A stretch of 64,000 nt of DNA from Bacteroidales bacterium (GTDB lineage: Bacteria; Bacteroidota; Bacteroidia; Bacteroidales; UBA932), in the NCBI GenBank assembly GCA_017544265.1, contig JAFYEM010000025.1:113534-177533 (forward strand). Reading direction: 5' to 3'. Positions within the stretch are counted from its first letter, which is position 1. Each line of letters opens with the position of its first letter. Of this stretch, positions 16,711 through 24,019 are shown in pieces. Made by a program: the position numbers and the translations under genes. Under the pieces are notes generated by a model. That model searched no databases, was not told the origin of the DNA, and saw nothing but the letters and a program-made list of their open reading frames with translations.

Positions 16711-17763
16711 ATGCCGATGAAACGCTTTTTATTGTTTTTTTGCGCCCTGTATATAATGGCGGCCTGCCATCCTCGCGACAGGTTTGTGGTTTTTTCCGGC
16801 TATGCCCAGGGCGGGGTCTATCAGGTCACGGCCAACCTCGCCGGCGTCAGAATGCCGGACAAGGCAATACAGGACAGTATAGACGCGATGTTGTTCACCA
16901 TAGACACGACCCTTTCGGGCTATAACAAGGGGTCTATGCTTTCGCGTTTCAACCGCGGCGAGACCATTCGTCCCAGCCGGATGTTCATAGACCTCTTTGA
17001 CATGGCTGTCTATTGGTATGAACGCAGCGAGGGTGCTCTGGACATGGCTGCAGGGCCGCTTTTCAATGTCTGGGGCTTCGGCTTCAAAGAGGGGAGAATG
17101 CCTTCCGAAGAGGAGGTGAAGTCTATTCTCGGGGAGTGCGGAATGAAGCGCCTGAAAAGGGATATGCGGGAGTCTCTGCGTCCTGACGGCTCTCTCGCTC
17201 CGGCGGATCTGCTTATCTCGGGCGAGGCCCTTCCACAGCTGAATTACAATGCCATAGCCCAGGGTTACACTTCCGATGTAATAGCCGCTTTCCTGTACCG
17301 TATCGGGGTCAAGGATATGCTGGTGAATATAGGCGAAATCTGGTGCGACGGGCACAATCCTTCCGGAAGCGGCTGGACAGTGGGCATAGACTCGCCGACG
17401 GACAGAAATGAGTCGCCCGGAGAGAAACTTGAGGGCAAATGGGGGAGCGGAAGGCTTCCCCGGGGAATCGTTACTTCCGGGAACTACCGCAAGTTCTATA
17501 TACGCGACGGTAAGAAATATGCTCACACGATAGATCCCAGGGCAGGTTACCCTGTAGAGCACGGGCTTCTAAGCGCGACAGTCGTCTCATCGGTTTCGAG
17601 CGCGGCTGCCGACGCCGTGGCCACCTGGTGCATGGTCGAAGGGACGGAACGCGCCCGCGAAATCATAGACTCGGACCCTTCCCTTGAGGGTTTCCTGATA
17701 TCTTCCGCCCCTGACGGCTCCTTCGCCACCTGGTCTTCGGAAGCTTTCATGAGTGTGGAATAA
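16711..17763 (+). CDS. apbE: FAD:protein FMN transferase (ApbE family), lipoprotein
   Basis: A 350-residue member of the ApbE family, which covalently attaches FMN to threonine residues of flavoproteins such as the NqrB/NqrC and RnfG/RnfD subunits. A lipobox (YIMAAC) shows an exported, membrane-anchored form. Family motifs visible: DTTLSGYNKGSMLSRFN, the GALDMAAGPLFNVWGFG segment, NYNAIAQGYTSDVIA, MLVNIGEIW, and the C-terminal YAHTIDPRAGYPV with VVSSVSSAAADAVAT. A second ATG at 16717 is equally possible as start. No Nqr or Rnf genes occur in this window. Confidence 0.93.
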   Translation: MPMKRFLLFFCALYIMAACHPRDRFVVFSGYAQGGVYQVTANLAGVRMPDKAIQDSIDAMLFTIDTTLSGYNKGSMLSRFNRGETIRPSRMFIDLFDMAVYWYERSEGALDMAAGPLFNVWGFGFKEGRMPSEEEVKSILGECGMKRLKRDMRESLRPDGSLAPADLLISGEALPQLNYNAIAQGYTSDVIAAFLYRIGVKDMLVNIGEIWCDGHNPSGSGWTVGIDSPTDRNESPGEKLEGKWGSGRLPRGIVTSGNYRKFYIRDGKKYAHTIDPRAGYPVEHGLLSATVVSSVSSAAADAVATWCMVEGTERAREIIDSDPSLEGFLISSAPDGSFATWSSEAFMSVE

Positions 17764-17766
17764 GGA

Positions 17767-19239
17767 CTATTTGAGGGCGTCTATCTGCTCGCTCAGGCGG
17801 CGGAGGATGCCCATCTTGCAGTCATAAAGCTCGTCGGAAATATCCACCTTGAAGTAATGGGGGTTGATAAGACGGCGTTCAGTCGGTGAAAGGCTGGAAA
17901 GGTTTTCCTTGAAAAATGCCTTTTTTTCTGCGAGAGTGTGCGGAGGAGCAACTCTTTTTCCGGAGATTATGCCCTCGAGCTGCAGCGGGCGGGCCGAGTA
18001 CGAGCCGGCGGGGAAGGTCTTGTTCTTGCTCCCGTCAAACTCGTCGCGGATAGTCAGTTCAGCACCGGCAATTATCGCTTTTTCTGTCTTGTCGTCCCTG
18101 AGGCAGGTCACGTCCGCCTTGCTCATGCCGTCCACGCTGATTCTCCATGTACGCTGGAAGCCCGGGTTGATGAGTTTTATATTGTCCTCCGAGCGTTTCA
18201 GCACGGGTGCACCGTCAATCTGGACAAGTTTATAGACATTGCCGAAGCAGGGGGCGGCCTTGGAAGTTGCGATAGCGTCACCAACGCCGTAACTGTCTAT
18301 TTTCGCGCCCTGACGCTCCAGGTCAGTTATAAGGTATTCGTCCAGACCATTTGTCGCGAATATCTTACAATTGGTAAAGCCTTCATTGTCAAGCAGTTTG
18401 CGAACTTCTACGGACAGGTATGCAAGGTCGCCGCTGTCGAGGCGCACCCCGTAGCCGGGACCGTAGCTATTGTCTATCGAGCCGTCGCGGAAGGCACGGA
18501 TGGCATTTTTGATGCCGCAGCGCAGGGTGTCGTAGGTGTCTATGAGAAGTATCAGATTCTCGCCGCGATGGGTGCGGATATAGTCGGAGAATGCGGTGTA
18601 TTCGCCCTCGACGGTACTCCCGTAGGAGGTTATGTACGAATGGGCCATGGTACCGGTGGAGGGGACTCCGTTGAAAGCGCCAGTGAGTATGTTGGAAGAA
18701 CTTGCGCATCCTGCGATCTGCGCTGCCTTTCCGCCATAGACGGCTGCCCAGGGGCCATGTGCCCGGCGGGAACCGAATTCGCTGACCGGCCGGTCGGTGG
18801 CGCGGCAGACCCTGGAAGCCTTTGTCGCCACGGCCATCTGGTGGTTCAGTATGCATAGCATGGGGGTTTCCAGCACCTGCGCCTCTATCATGGGAGCGAC
18901 TACTGTCACTACCGGTTCGTTCGGGAAGACAATCTCACCCTCGCGCATCACATATACGTCACCGGTGAAGCGCATGGTGGAAAGATAGCGGCGGAATTCC
19001 CTGTAGGAGTCTCCGGGAAGGAATTTCTCATAGAACTCCTCGCTTTCGCTGCCCAGTTTGAGGACCATCTCGAGAATCTCCTCGGTGCCGCTCACCACAG
19101 CCCAGTTGTTGTTCTCCGGGGCCTTGCGGTAAAACAGGTTGAAAACAGCTATTTCTTTGTCCTTACCGCACTCCAGATAGGATTTCCCCATCGTGTACTG
19201 GTACTTGTCGGACACATACGCTTCGTTGATCAGGTTCAT
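17767..19239 (-). CDS. pncB: Nicotinate phosphoribosyltransferase
   Basis: A 490-residue enzyme from the ATG at 19239; the TTG at 19248 is less likely because it would lie almost at the transcription start. It makes nicotinate mononucleotide from nicotinate and PRPP in the NAD salvage (Preiss-Handler) pathway. Visible motifs are NEAYVSDKYQYTMGKSYL, EFGSRRAHGPWAA, and GTMAHSYI, whose His near residue 199 fits the autophosphorylated histidine, plus DTYDTLRCGI and VRLDSGDLAYLS. It is convergent with apbE, with three bases between stops. Confidence 0.95.
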   Translation of the reverse strand: MNLINEAYVSDKYQYTMGKSYLECGKDKEIAVFNLFYRKAPENNNWAVVSGTEEILEMVLKLGSESEEFYEKFLPGDSYREFRRYLSTMRFTGDVYVMREGEIVFPNEPVVTVVAPMIEAQVLETPMLCILNHQMAVATKASRVCRATDRPVSEFGSRRAHGPWAAVYGGKAAQIAGCASSSNILTGAFNGVPSTGTMAHSYITSYGSTVEGEYTAFSDYIRTHRGENLILLIDTYDTLRCGIKNAIRAFRDGSIDNSYGPGYGVRLDSGDLAYLSVEVRKLLDNEGFTNCKIFATNGLDEYLITDLERQGAKIDSYGVGDAIATSKAAPCFGNVYKLVQIDGAPVLKRSEDNIKLINPGFQRTWRISVDGMSKADVTCLRDDKTEKAIIAGAELTIRDEFDGSKNKTFPAGSYSARPLQLEGIISGKRVAPPHTLAEKKAFFKENLSSLSPTERRLINPHYFKVDISDELYDCKMGILRRLSEQIDALK

Positions 19240-19256
19240 TACTAACAAAATTTTTA

Positions 19257-19264
19257 CAAAGATA
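19257..19264 (-). promoter_or_regulatory. pncB -7 box
   Basis: TATCTTTG on the minus strand matches TAnnTTTG and lies 17 bases upstream of the pncB ATG, giving a very short leader. It is back to back with the tRNA promoter at 19274-19304. Confidence 0.55.
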
Positions 19265-19273
19265 AACGATTTG

Positions 19274-19304
19274 TTTGGAAATTCGAAAAATCTTATTACC
19301 TTTG
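19274..19304 (+). promoter_or_regulatory. tRNA operon promoter
   Basis: TTTG at 19274-19277, a 19-base spacer and TACCTTTG at 19297-19304 form a complete Bacteroides-type promoter 20 bases before the first tRNA. Confidence 0.75.
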
Positions 19305-19323
19305 CAGTCCCAAAAAATAAGAT

Positions 19324-19395
19324 GCTGGGTTCGTATAACGGTTAGTACTCAAGATTCTCAATCTTGCAATAGGAGTTCGATTCTCCTACCCAGTA
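19324..19395 (+). tRNA. tRNA-Glu (anticodon CTC)
   Basis: A 72-base cloverleaf. The acceptor stem GCTGGGT pairs with ACCCAGT (first pair G-U), the D arm reads CGTATAACGGTTAGTAC as in tRNA-Glu, the anticodon stem CAAGA/TCTTG encloses TTCTCAA with CTC at 34-36, and the T arm AGGAG-TTCGATT-CTCCT is canonical. CCA is not encoded. CTC reads GAG; most genomes also carry a TTC isoacceptor. Confidence 0.9.
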
Positions 19396-19408
19396 CAAAA
19401 ATTGGTTC

Positions 19409-19481
19409 GATTCGCTAGCTCAGTCGGTAGAGCACAACACTTTTAATGTTGGGGTCTCGGGTTCGAGCCCCGAGCGAATCA
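19409..19481 (+). tRNA. tRNA-Lys (anticodon TTT)
   Basis: A 73-base cloverleaf with perfect acceptor stem GATTCGC/GCGAATC, D arm GCTC-AGTCGGTAG-AGC, anticodon stem CAACA/TGTTG around CTTTTAA, variable loop GGGTC and T arm TCGGG-TTCGAGC-CCCGA. CCA is not encoded. Confidence 0.95.
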
Positions 19482-19496
19482 CAGAAATAAAGGATT

Positions 19497-19569
19497 GCTT
19501 CCTTAGCTCAGTTGGTAGAGCACGACACTCTTAATGTTGGGGTCCAGGGTGCGAGCCCCTGAGGGAGCA
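19497..19569 (+). tRNA. tRNA-Lys (anticodon CTT) with unusual T loop
   Basis: A 73-base cloverleaf: acceptor GCTTCCT/AGGGAGC (one U-G pair), D arm GCTC-AGTTGGTAG-AGC, anticodon stem CGACA/TGTTG around CTCTTAA (CTT), variable loop GGGTC, T stem CAGGG/CCCTG. The T loop is TGCGAGC, with G at position 55 in place of the near-universal U/pseudouridine. It is similar to the preceding tRNA-Lys(TTT), suggesting origin by duplication. All stems pair, so it may be functional. Confidence 0.85.
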
Positions 19570-19572
19570 CAA

Positions 19573-19611
19573 AAAGCCGCAAAGCGCTCGTAATGAGAAC
19601 TTTGCGGCTTT
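19573..19611 (+). terminator. tRNA operon terminator
   Basis: AAAGCCGCAAAG at 19573-19584 pairs perfectly with 19600-19611 and is followed by a T-rich tract, four bases after the last tRNA. Confidence 0.85.
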
Positions 19612-19684
19612 CTTTCTAAGGCACTGATTGCTATTATTTGCTTTTTTACGGGGAAATACTTATTTTTGAACAGTATCTGAAACT

Positions 19685-19990
19685 ATGGCACCGAAGAAAG
19701 GTCTTTTATCGCATGACGGGCACGGCTATTTCCTGCCTTTCGTAGTAATTATCACGGCGGCTTTTGCCGTCTATATACTGTTCTTCTCCCGCAACAGTGT
19801 GCTCAACTGGGTGAAGGCGAGGGCGGAAATATCCCGCCAGGAAAGATTGATAAAGCAGTATCAGGAGGAGAATGCCAAAATCGACGCTGAAATCCAGTCG
19901 CTCAGCCAGAGCCGGGACACCCTGGAAAAATACGCCCGCGAGCATTTCCGTTTCGCATCTCCCGGTGATGATGTCTATATTCTCGAATAA
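19685..19990 (+). CDS. FtsB/DivIC-family septum formation initiator
   Basis: A 101-residue single-pass protein: short cytoplasmic N terminus, one membrane helix (about 15-35, YFLPFVVIITAAFAVYILFF), a periplasmic coiled coil rich in Glu, Gln and Arg (40-80), and the terminal YAREHFRFASPGDDVYILE typical of the family. It should join the FtsQLB-type complex that activates septal wall synthesis. It is followed after five bases by the kinase-RapZ fusion gene, placing division and wall-sugar salvage in one transcript. Confidence 0.88.
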   Translation: MAPKKGLLSHDGHGYFLPFVVIITAAFAVYILFFSRNSVLNWVKARAEISRQERLIKQYQEENAKIDAEIQSLSQSRDTLEKYAREHFRFASPGDDVYILE

Positions 19991-19995
19991 GGTCT

Positions 19996-21522
19996 ATGCT
20001 TGATCAGCTTGTCAGCCTTTGCCGGAAGACCTGTGGCACGGCTCCTCTGAGGATAGAGAAACTCGGCGTATCAGGCAGCCACAGGCAGTATTACCGTCTT
20101 TACATAGAGGATTATACCATCATCGGAGTAATCGGGAACGACCCCCTTGAAAACAAGGCCTTCATCTCTCTTTCCAGGGATTTCCGGAACGCCGGTGTGA
20201 ATGTCCCGGGGATAATCGCGGTTAGTGACGACTCGCTGTGCTATCTGCAGTATGACCTCGGGAATGAGAGTCTGTATGACGACGTAGCTGAAGGACGCCG
20301 CTCCGGCCACTATTCCTCCCGGGAGCAGGAACTCCTTTGCGACGCGATAGCCTGCCTTCCGTCCATTCAATATGCAAAAGTGGATTTTTCAGTCTGCCAT
20401 CCCGTCAGCCGTTTTGACGCGCAGTCGGTGGATTTCGACCTGAATTATTTCAAATACTGCTTTCTGAAGCTTTCTGTCGATGATTTCGACGAAGTCCGCC
20501 TTCAGGCTGATTTCGACCGGCTCCGCGCAGATCTGCTGTCCGTCCGGGCTGATAAGTTCATGTACCGTGATTTCCAGCCGCGAAATATAATGATGTTTCA
20601 GGAGAAGCCCTTTTTCATAGACTTCCAGGGCGGCCGTCGCGGTCCGGTGCATTACGATGTCGCTTCCTTTATCTGTCAGGCCAGCGCCCGTTACGACGAC
20701 GCTCTCAAGAGCCGCCTCGTCAGGACTTACCTTCTGAATCTTTCATGCTATGAGGAAGTAGATGAAGCTGAGTTCCTTGAAGAGCTCAATCTGTTCGTGC
20801 TGTTCCGTCTGCTGCAGGTTCTGGGCTGCTATGGTTTCCGTGGGCTGTGGGAGAAGAAGCAGTATTTCATCGACAGTATTCCTCCGGCACTTGCGCAAAT
20901 CCGCAGTTTATTACCTCTCCCAAGGTATCCGTATCTCTCCTTTTTATTAGAAACTGTTTCGGCAGGCAAGGGGTCGGAAACCTTTGTCACCCGCGACAAT
21001 AAGCGGGAGGGGCCCGCGACGAAGTCGTGGGAGGGACGAGGCCCGGAGGGCCGAAGGGTTTCAGACCCCTTGCCTGCCGGAACAGCATGCCATACCTCGA
21101 ATGAAACCGAACAGGAGAAGCCGAAGCTGGAAGTGACGGTTTACAGCTTTTCTTTCAAGAAAGGAATACCTGAGGATAAAAGCGGCAACGGAGGAGGCTT
21201 CGTCTTCGACTGCCGTGCGCCTCACAATCCCGGCCGCTACGAGCAGTACAAGAACCTCACCGGGAAGGACGCCCCGGTAATTGAATTCCTCGAGCGGGAC
21301 GGCGAACTCCTGACCTTCCTCTGCAGCGTCTATGCCCTCGTGGACGCCCATGCCGAGAGATTCATAAGCCGCGGCTTTACTCACATGCAGGTCAGTTTCG
21401 ACTGCACCGGCGGGCAGCATCGCAGCGTCTATAGCGCCGAACATCTGGCTTCGCATCTTAAAGAAAAATTCGGCGATGACGTCATCATAGACCTTCATCA
21501 CCGCGAACTGGAAGGCCGATGA
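19996..21522 (+). CDS. AmgK-like sugar kinase fused to RapZ C-terminal domain
   Basis: A 508-residue fusion. Residues 1-315 are an aminoglycoside-phosphotransferase-fold kinase: FMYRDFQPRNIMMF holds the catalytic Asp and Asn, and FFIDFQGGRRGPVHYDVASFI the metal-binding Asp, as in AmgK, the anomeric N-acetylmuramate/N-acetylglucosamine kinase. Residues 370-505 are a RapZ (YvcJ/UPF0042) C-terminal domain: VTVYSFSFKKGIP, FVFDCRAPHNPGR, CTGGQHRSV and the final HHREL. In Escherichia coli that domain binds glucosamine-6-phosphate. The linker (about 320-364) is encoded by a palindromic insertion at 20954-21085. The stop overlaps the start of the MurU-like gene. Kinase plus uridylyltransferase would convert MurNAc to UDP-MurNAc; the RapZ part could sense amino-sugar level. 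Substrate assignment is inferred. Confidence 0.82.
   Translation: MLDQLVSLCRKTCGTAPLRIEKLGVSGSHRQYYRLYIEDYTIIGVIGNDPLENKAFISLSRDFRNAGVNVPGIIAVSDDSLCYLQYDLGNESLYDDVAEGRRSGHYSSREQELLCDAIACLPSIQYAKVDFSVCHPVSRFDAQSVDFDLNYFKYCFLKLSVDDFDEVRLQADFDRLRADLLSVRADKFMYRDFQPRNIMMFQEKPFFIDFQGGRRGPVHYDVASFICQASARYDDALKSRLVRTYLLNLSCYEEVDEAEFLEELNLFVLFRLLQVLGCYGFRGLWEKKQYFIDSIPPALAQIRSLLPLPRYPYLSFLLETVSAGKGSETFVTRDNKREGPATKSWEGRGPEGRRVSDPLPAGTACHTSNETEQEKPKLEVTVYSFSFKKGIPEDKSGNGGGFVFDCRAPHNPGRYEQYKNLTGKDAPVIEFLERDGELLTFLCSVYALVDAHAERFISRGFTHMQVSFDCTGGQHRSVYSAEHLASHLKEKFGDDVIIDLHHRELEGR
20954..21085. repeat. 132-bp palindromic element inside the kinase-RapZ gene
   Basis: The outer arms at 20954-20982 and 21057-21085 are 29-base inverted repeats with 27 matches. 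Between them lie three smaller hairpins: CCCGC/GCGGG (20991-21006), CCCGCGAC-GAA-GTCGTGGG (21013-21031, one G-T pair) and GGCCC-GGA-GGGCC (21040-21052). The length is exactly 44 codons and the element is open in the gene's frame, coding for a Gly/Arg/Glu-rich segment between two domains. This fits a mobile palindromic element tolerated in a linker. No second copy was seen in the window. Confidence 0.8.
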
Positions 21523-22265
21523 AAACCGCGATGATATTTGCCGCCGGCCTCGGCACCAGGCTGCGTCCGCTGACCGACACGATGCCAAAAGCCCTCGTGG
21601 AAGTTGCTGGAAAGCCGCTTCTGGAGCATATTCTGGATAAACTCACAGCCTCCGCTTACGGTCGGATTGTCGTGAACGTCCATCATTTCCCGGACCAGAT
21701 TATCGATTTCCTGCGTTCACGTGACTGGGGTGCAGAAATCATGGTGTCAGATGAAAGGGAACAGCTGATGGAGACAGGCGGTGGGATACTCAAAGCCGAG
21801 CCTCTCCTGGAAGGCTGCGGGAACTTTCTGGTGCATAATGTGGACATCATTTCCAATCTGTCGCTTTCTGCTTTAGAAGCCGCCGTCCGCGAGGATGCAG
21901 TGGCGACTCTGGTGGTATCGGAGAGGGAAACTGCAAGATATCTGCTCTTCGACGACGAGTTTCGGCTCCGCGGCTGGTGCAATACGTCCACGGGGGAACT
22001 AAGAGGTGTCACAAGCGAAAAAGGATACCGGAAATTGGCATTTTCCGGCATCCATTTGCTTTCGGGCGGGATTTTCGATATTATGCGGAAGGAGAACTTC
22101 AGCGGCTGCTTCTCGATAATAGACTTTTATCTTGAAATCTGCGGCAGATATCCCGTCTATGGATTCGTCCCTTCAGCGTTGGAACTTGTGGACGTGGGTA
22201 AGTTCGGAATTCTCGAGAACACCAGGATGACGGCCGCAAGAATCACCGCAGAAGCGGCGAAATAG
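21519..22265 (+). CDS. MurU-like nucleotidyltransferase
   Basis: A 248-residue NTP-transferase with the signature FAAGLGTRLRPLTDTMPKAL near residues 7-26, then VEVAGKPLLEH and the metal-binding VHNVDI segment near 105-110. Length and the position directly after an AmgK-like kinase, with a four-base overlap, fit MurU, the MurNAc-1-phosphate uridylyltransferase of the cell-wall recycling route known in Pseudomonas and reported in Bacteroidetes. A general sugar-1-phosphate nucleotidyltransferase is the alternative. Its last 109 bases overlap the convergent CPBP gene. Confidence 0.82.
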   Translation: MKTAMIFAAGLGTRLRPLTDTMPKALVEVAGKPLLEHILDKLTASAYGRIVVNVHHFPDQIIDFLRSRDWGAEIMVSDEREQLMETGGGILKAEPLLEGCGNFLVHNVDIISNLSLSALEAAVREDAVATLVVSERETARYLLFDDEFRLRGWCNTSTGELRGVTSEKGYRKLAFSGIHLLSGGIFDIMRKENFSGCFSIIDFYLEICGRYPVYGFVPSALELVDVGKFGILENTRMTAARITAEAAK

Positions 22266-23068
22266 GTCCAGTACGGCCCGGCGGGGATGACGTTGTACCA
22301 GTATTCTATATCCTTAAGCGAGTCTATATTTGAGATTATTACAGCTATGGTGTTGTTCACGAAGTGAATCAGCATGGTCAGCCAGAGCGAGCCCGTCTTG
22401 TAATAGATATATCCCATCAGGCAGCCGATCAGCAAGGCCGGCACAGCCTGCCAGGGATTGCCGTGGATAACTGCGAAAAACAGCGCGGAGATGATTATCG
22501 CCCAGAAGGGGCGCATGCCCCTGCGGAGCAGTCCGCGAAGAATCTCGCCGCGGCACAGCCATTCCTCGAAAAGCGGCGCCATTATGCTCACTGAAAGCAG
22601 CGAAGCCCAAAGCGGACCGCCTGTAAGGTCCTTCATCAGATTCATGATGAGGTTATAGAAGGACGTCATCAGCTCTGACATGAGGGTAAGGCGGTAGATT
22701 CCGTAGCTGATTATGTCTATGATAAAGGACAATGCGACCATGCCAACAAGGGCTAGACCCCCCAGGAGCCATCCGTTGTAATTACCGAAATTGCTCTGGT
22801 TCAGAGGCATGGGAGCGGAGGAAAGGGCATTCTGGCGGCTCTTGGATGAGGCCCAGATCATAGGAGGCATGAACTGCAGGGGATAGGTGATCAGCATGCC
22901 GTAGCGCAGGGCGAATTCGGGTGAAAAGAATTGCATTACGGTTTCCACCACTATTCCCAGCAGCATGCCCACAAAGAGCCAGCCGAGTAGGGCGAACATG
23001 CCTCCCACGCCGGGGGCGTAGAAGGCATATCCATCGAAAATATTGTAGTTTTTTTCTATTCTATGCAT
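22157..23068 (-). CDS. CPBP-family intramembrane glutamic endopeptidase
   Basis: About 303 residues from the ATG at 23068, which overlaps the stop of the preceding gene; a longer frame to 23119 would extend well into that gene. A multi-pass membrane protein with the CPBP/Rce1 motifs: LFEEWLCRGEILRGLLRRG (EExxxR), ISALFFAVIHGNPWQ (catalytic His) and LTMLIHFVNNTIAV (second His and Asn). In bacteria such proteins are linked to bacteriocin self-immunity, lipoprotein processing or protein maturation; the role here is unknown. Its 3' end overlaps the convergent MurU-like gene by 109 bases. Confidence 0.88.
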   Translation of the reverse strand: MHRIEKNYNIFDGYAFYAPGVGGMFALLGWLFVGMLLGIVVETVMQFFSPEFALRYGMLITYPLQFMPPMIWASSKSRQNALSSAPMPLNQSNFGNYNGWLLGGLALVGMVALSFIIDIISYGIYRLTLMSELMTSFYNLIMNLMKDLTGGPLWASLLSVSIMAPLFEEWLCRGEILRGLLRRGMRPFWAIIISALFFAVIHGNPWQAVPALLIGCLMGYIYYKTGSLWLTMLIHFVNNTIAVIISNIDSLKDIEYWYNVIPAGPYWTYFAASAVILAAVILVFSRIPNLPTSTSSNAEGTNP

Positions 23069-23996
23069 AAAGGGGAGAAGGATAGACGCCTTTTTCGGCG
23101 AGTTCTTTGAATTTAGCAACTACGCCGGGACGGTCTGCCTGGTAGGTGACGCCGAACCAGCGTGAAGGAGTGGCGAGTACGTCGCAGGCGCCATTTCCGG
23201 AAGCCACGATGCGGTCCACCGCGAAAGGAATGTAGAATTCCTTCTTGAGCTGCATCGAGTTCTCTTCGAGGAAGCCTTCGAAAATCTTCCCGCTCAGGGC
23301 GAAATAGTCAGGAGTGAAGCCCCACATGTTCATGGAGCAGAGGGCTTTGGCATCCAGCGTGACATGCTGGCCGTTCACTGTGTTGTCACCCTCTACAATG
23401 CCTTTGTCGTTCTTTGAGATTTCCACATGCTCGGCGATGCCGGTAAGGCGGAAATTCTCGTCATAGGTGCAGATTCCGCGGGAGACACTGCCGTTCTCGG
23501 AAAGGGTGTTTTCCAGCTCAAAACCGACGATGCAGTATTGTCCGGAGGTGTTTTCATGCTTGCGGCACCAGTCCCCGAGAATCCTGAAGGATTCCGCGCC
23601 GTAGAAATCGTCCCCATTGATAACAGCGAAGGGCTCGTGAATCACGTCCCTGGCCATCAGGACAGCATGTGCGGTGCCCCATGGTTTCTGCCTATCGGGA
23701 TTCAGGGGAAGGAAACGCTCGGGAATCTTGTTCAGTTCCTGGGTTACGAAGACGAACTCCAGCGGCTCTCCGTCTATGGTTTTGACATGGGCATATTTTT
23801 CTTTCACGGCTTTTTCCATATCGGCCTTGAAATATTCGCGGACGATATAGACAACCTTGCCGAATCCGGCCTTCACGGCGTCGTGGATGGAATAGTCGAT
23901 TATGGTTTCTCCGGAGGGGCCGACCCCGTCCATTTGTTTGAGCCCGCCGTAACGGCTGCCCATTCCTGCTGCAAGAACTAGTAATGTAGGTTTCAT
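23061..23996 (-). CDS. Sugar-phosphate nucleotidyltransferase family protein
   Basis: A 311-residue NTP-transferase fold protein. The nucleotide-binding signature is LVLAAGMGSRYGGLKQMDGVG at the N terminus, with an INGDDFYG metal-binding motif near residue 125. It resembles a Bacteroidetes family annotated only as nucleotidyltransferase, related to glucose-1-phosphate nucleotidyltransferases. It is distinct from the MurU-like protein at 21519, which has the GTRLRPLT form. The stop overlaps the start of the CPBP gene by eight bases. Confidence 0.82.
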   Translation of the reverse strand: MKPTLLVLAAGMGSRYGGLKQMDGVGPSGETIIDYSIHDAVKAGFGKVVYIVREYFKADMEKAVKEKYAHVKTIDGEPLEFVFVTQELNKIPERFLPLNPDRQKPWGTAHAVLMARDVIHEPFAVINGDDFYGAESFRILGDWCRKHENTSGQYCIVGFELENTLSENGSVSRGICTYDENFRLTGIAEHVEISKNDKGIVEGDNTVNGQHVTLDAKALCSMNMWGFTPDYFALSGKIFEGFLEENSMQLKKEFYIPFAVDRIVASGNGACDVLATPSRWFGVTYQADRPGVVAKFKELAEKGVYPSPLYA

Positions 23997-24019
23997 ATAG
24001 CTTTATGTGTTATGTCGAA

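Noticed and set aside
17938-18858. 306-residue plus-strand open frame
   Set aside because: Antisense to pncB, whose catalytic motifs are unmistakable.
19497-19569. Pseudo-tRNA
   Set aside because: All four stems pair well and the anticodon is sensible; only the T loop is odd, so it is kept as a tRNA with a note.
23069-23119. Longer N terminus for the CPBP protein
   Set aside because: The extra residues would lie within the upstream gene and are not typical; the ATG at 23068 overlaps the upstream stop as in other junctions of this run.
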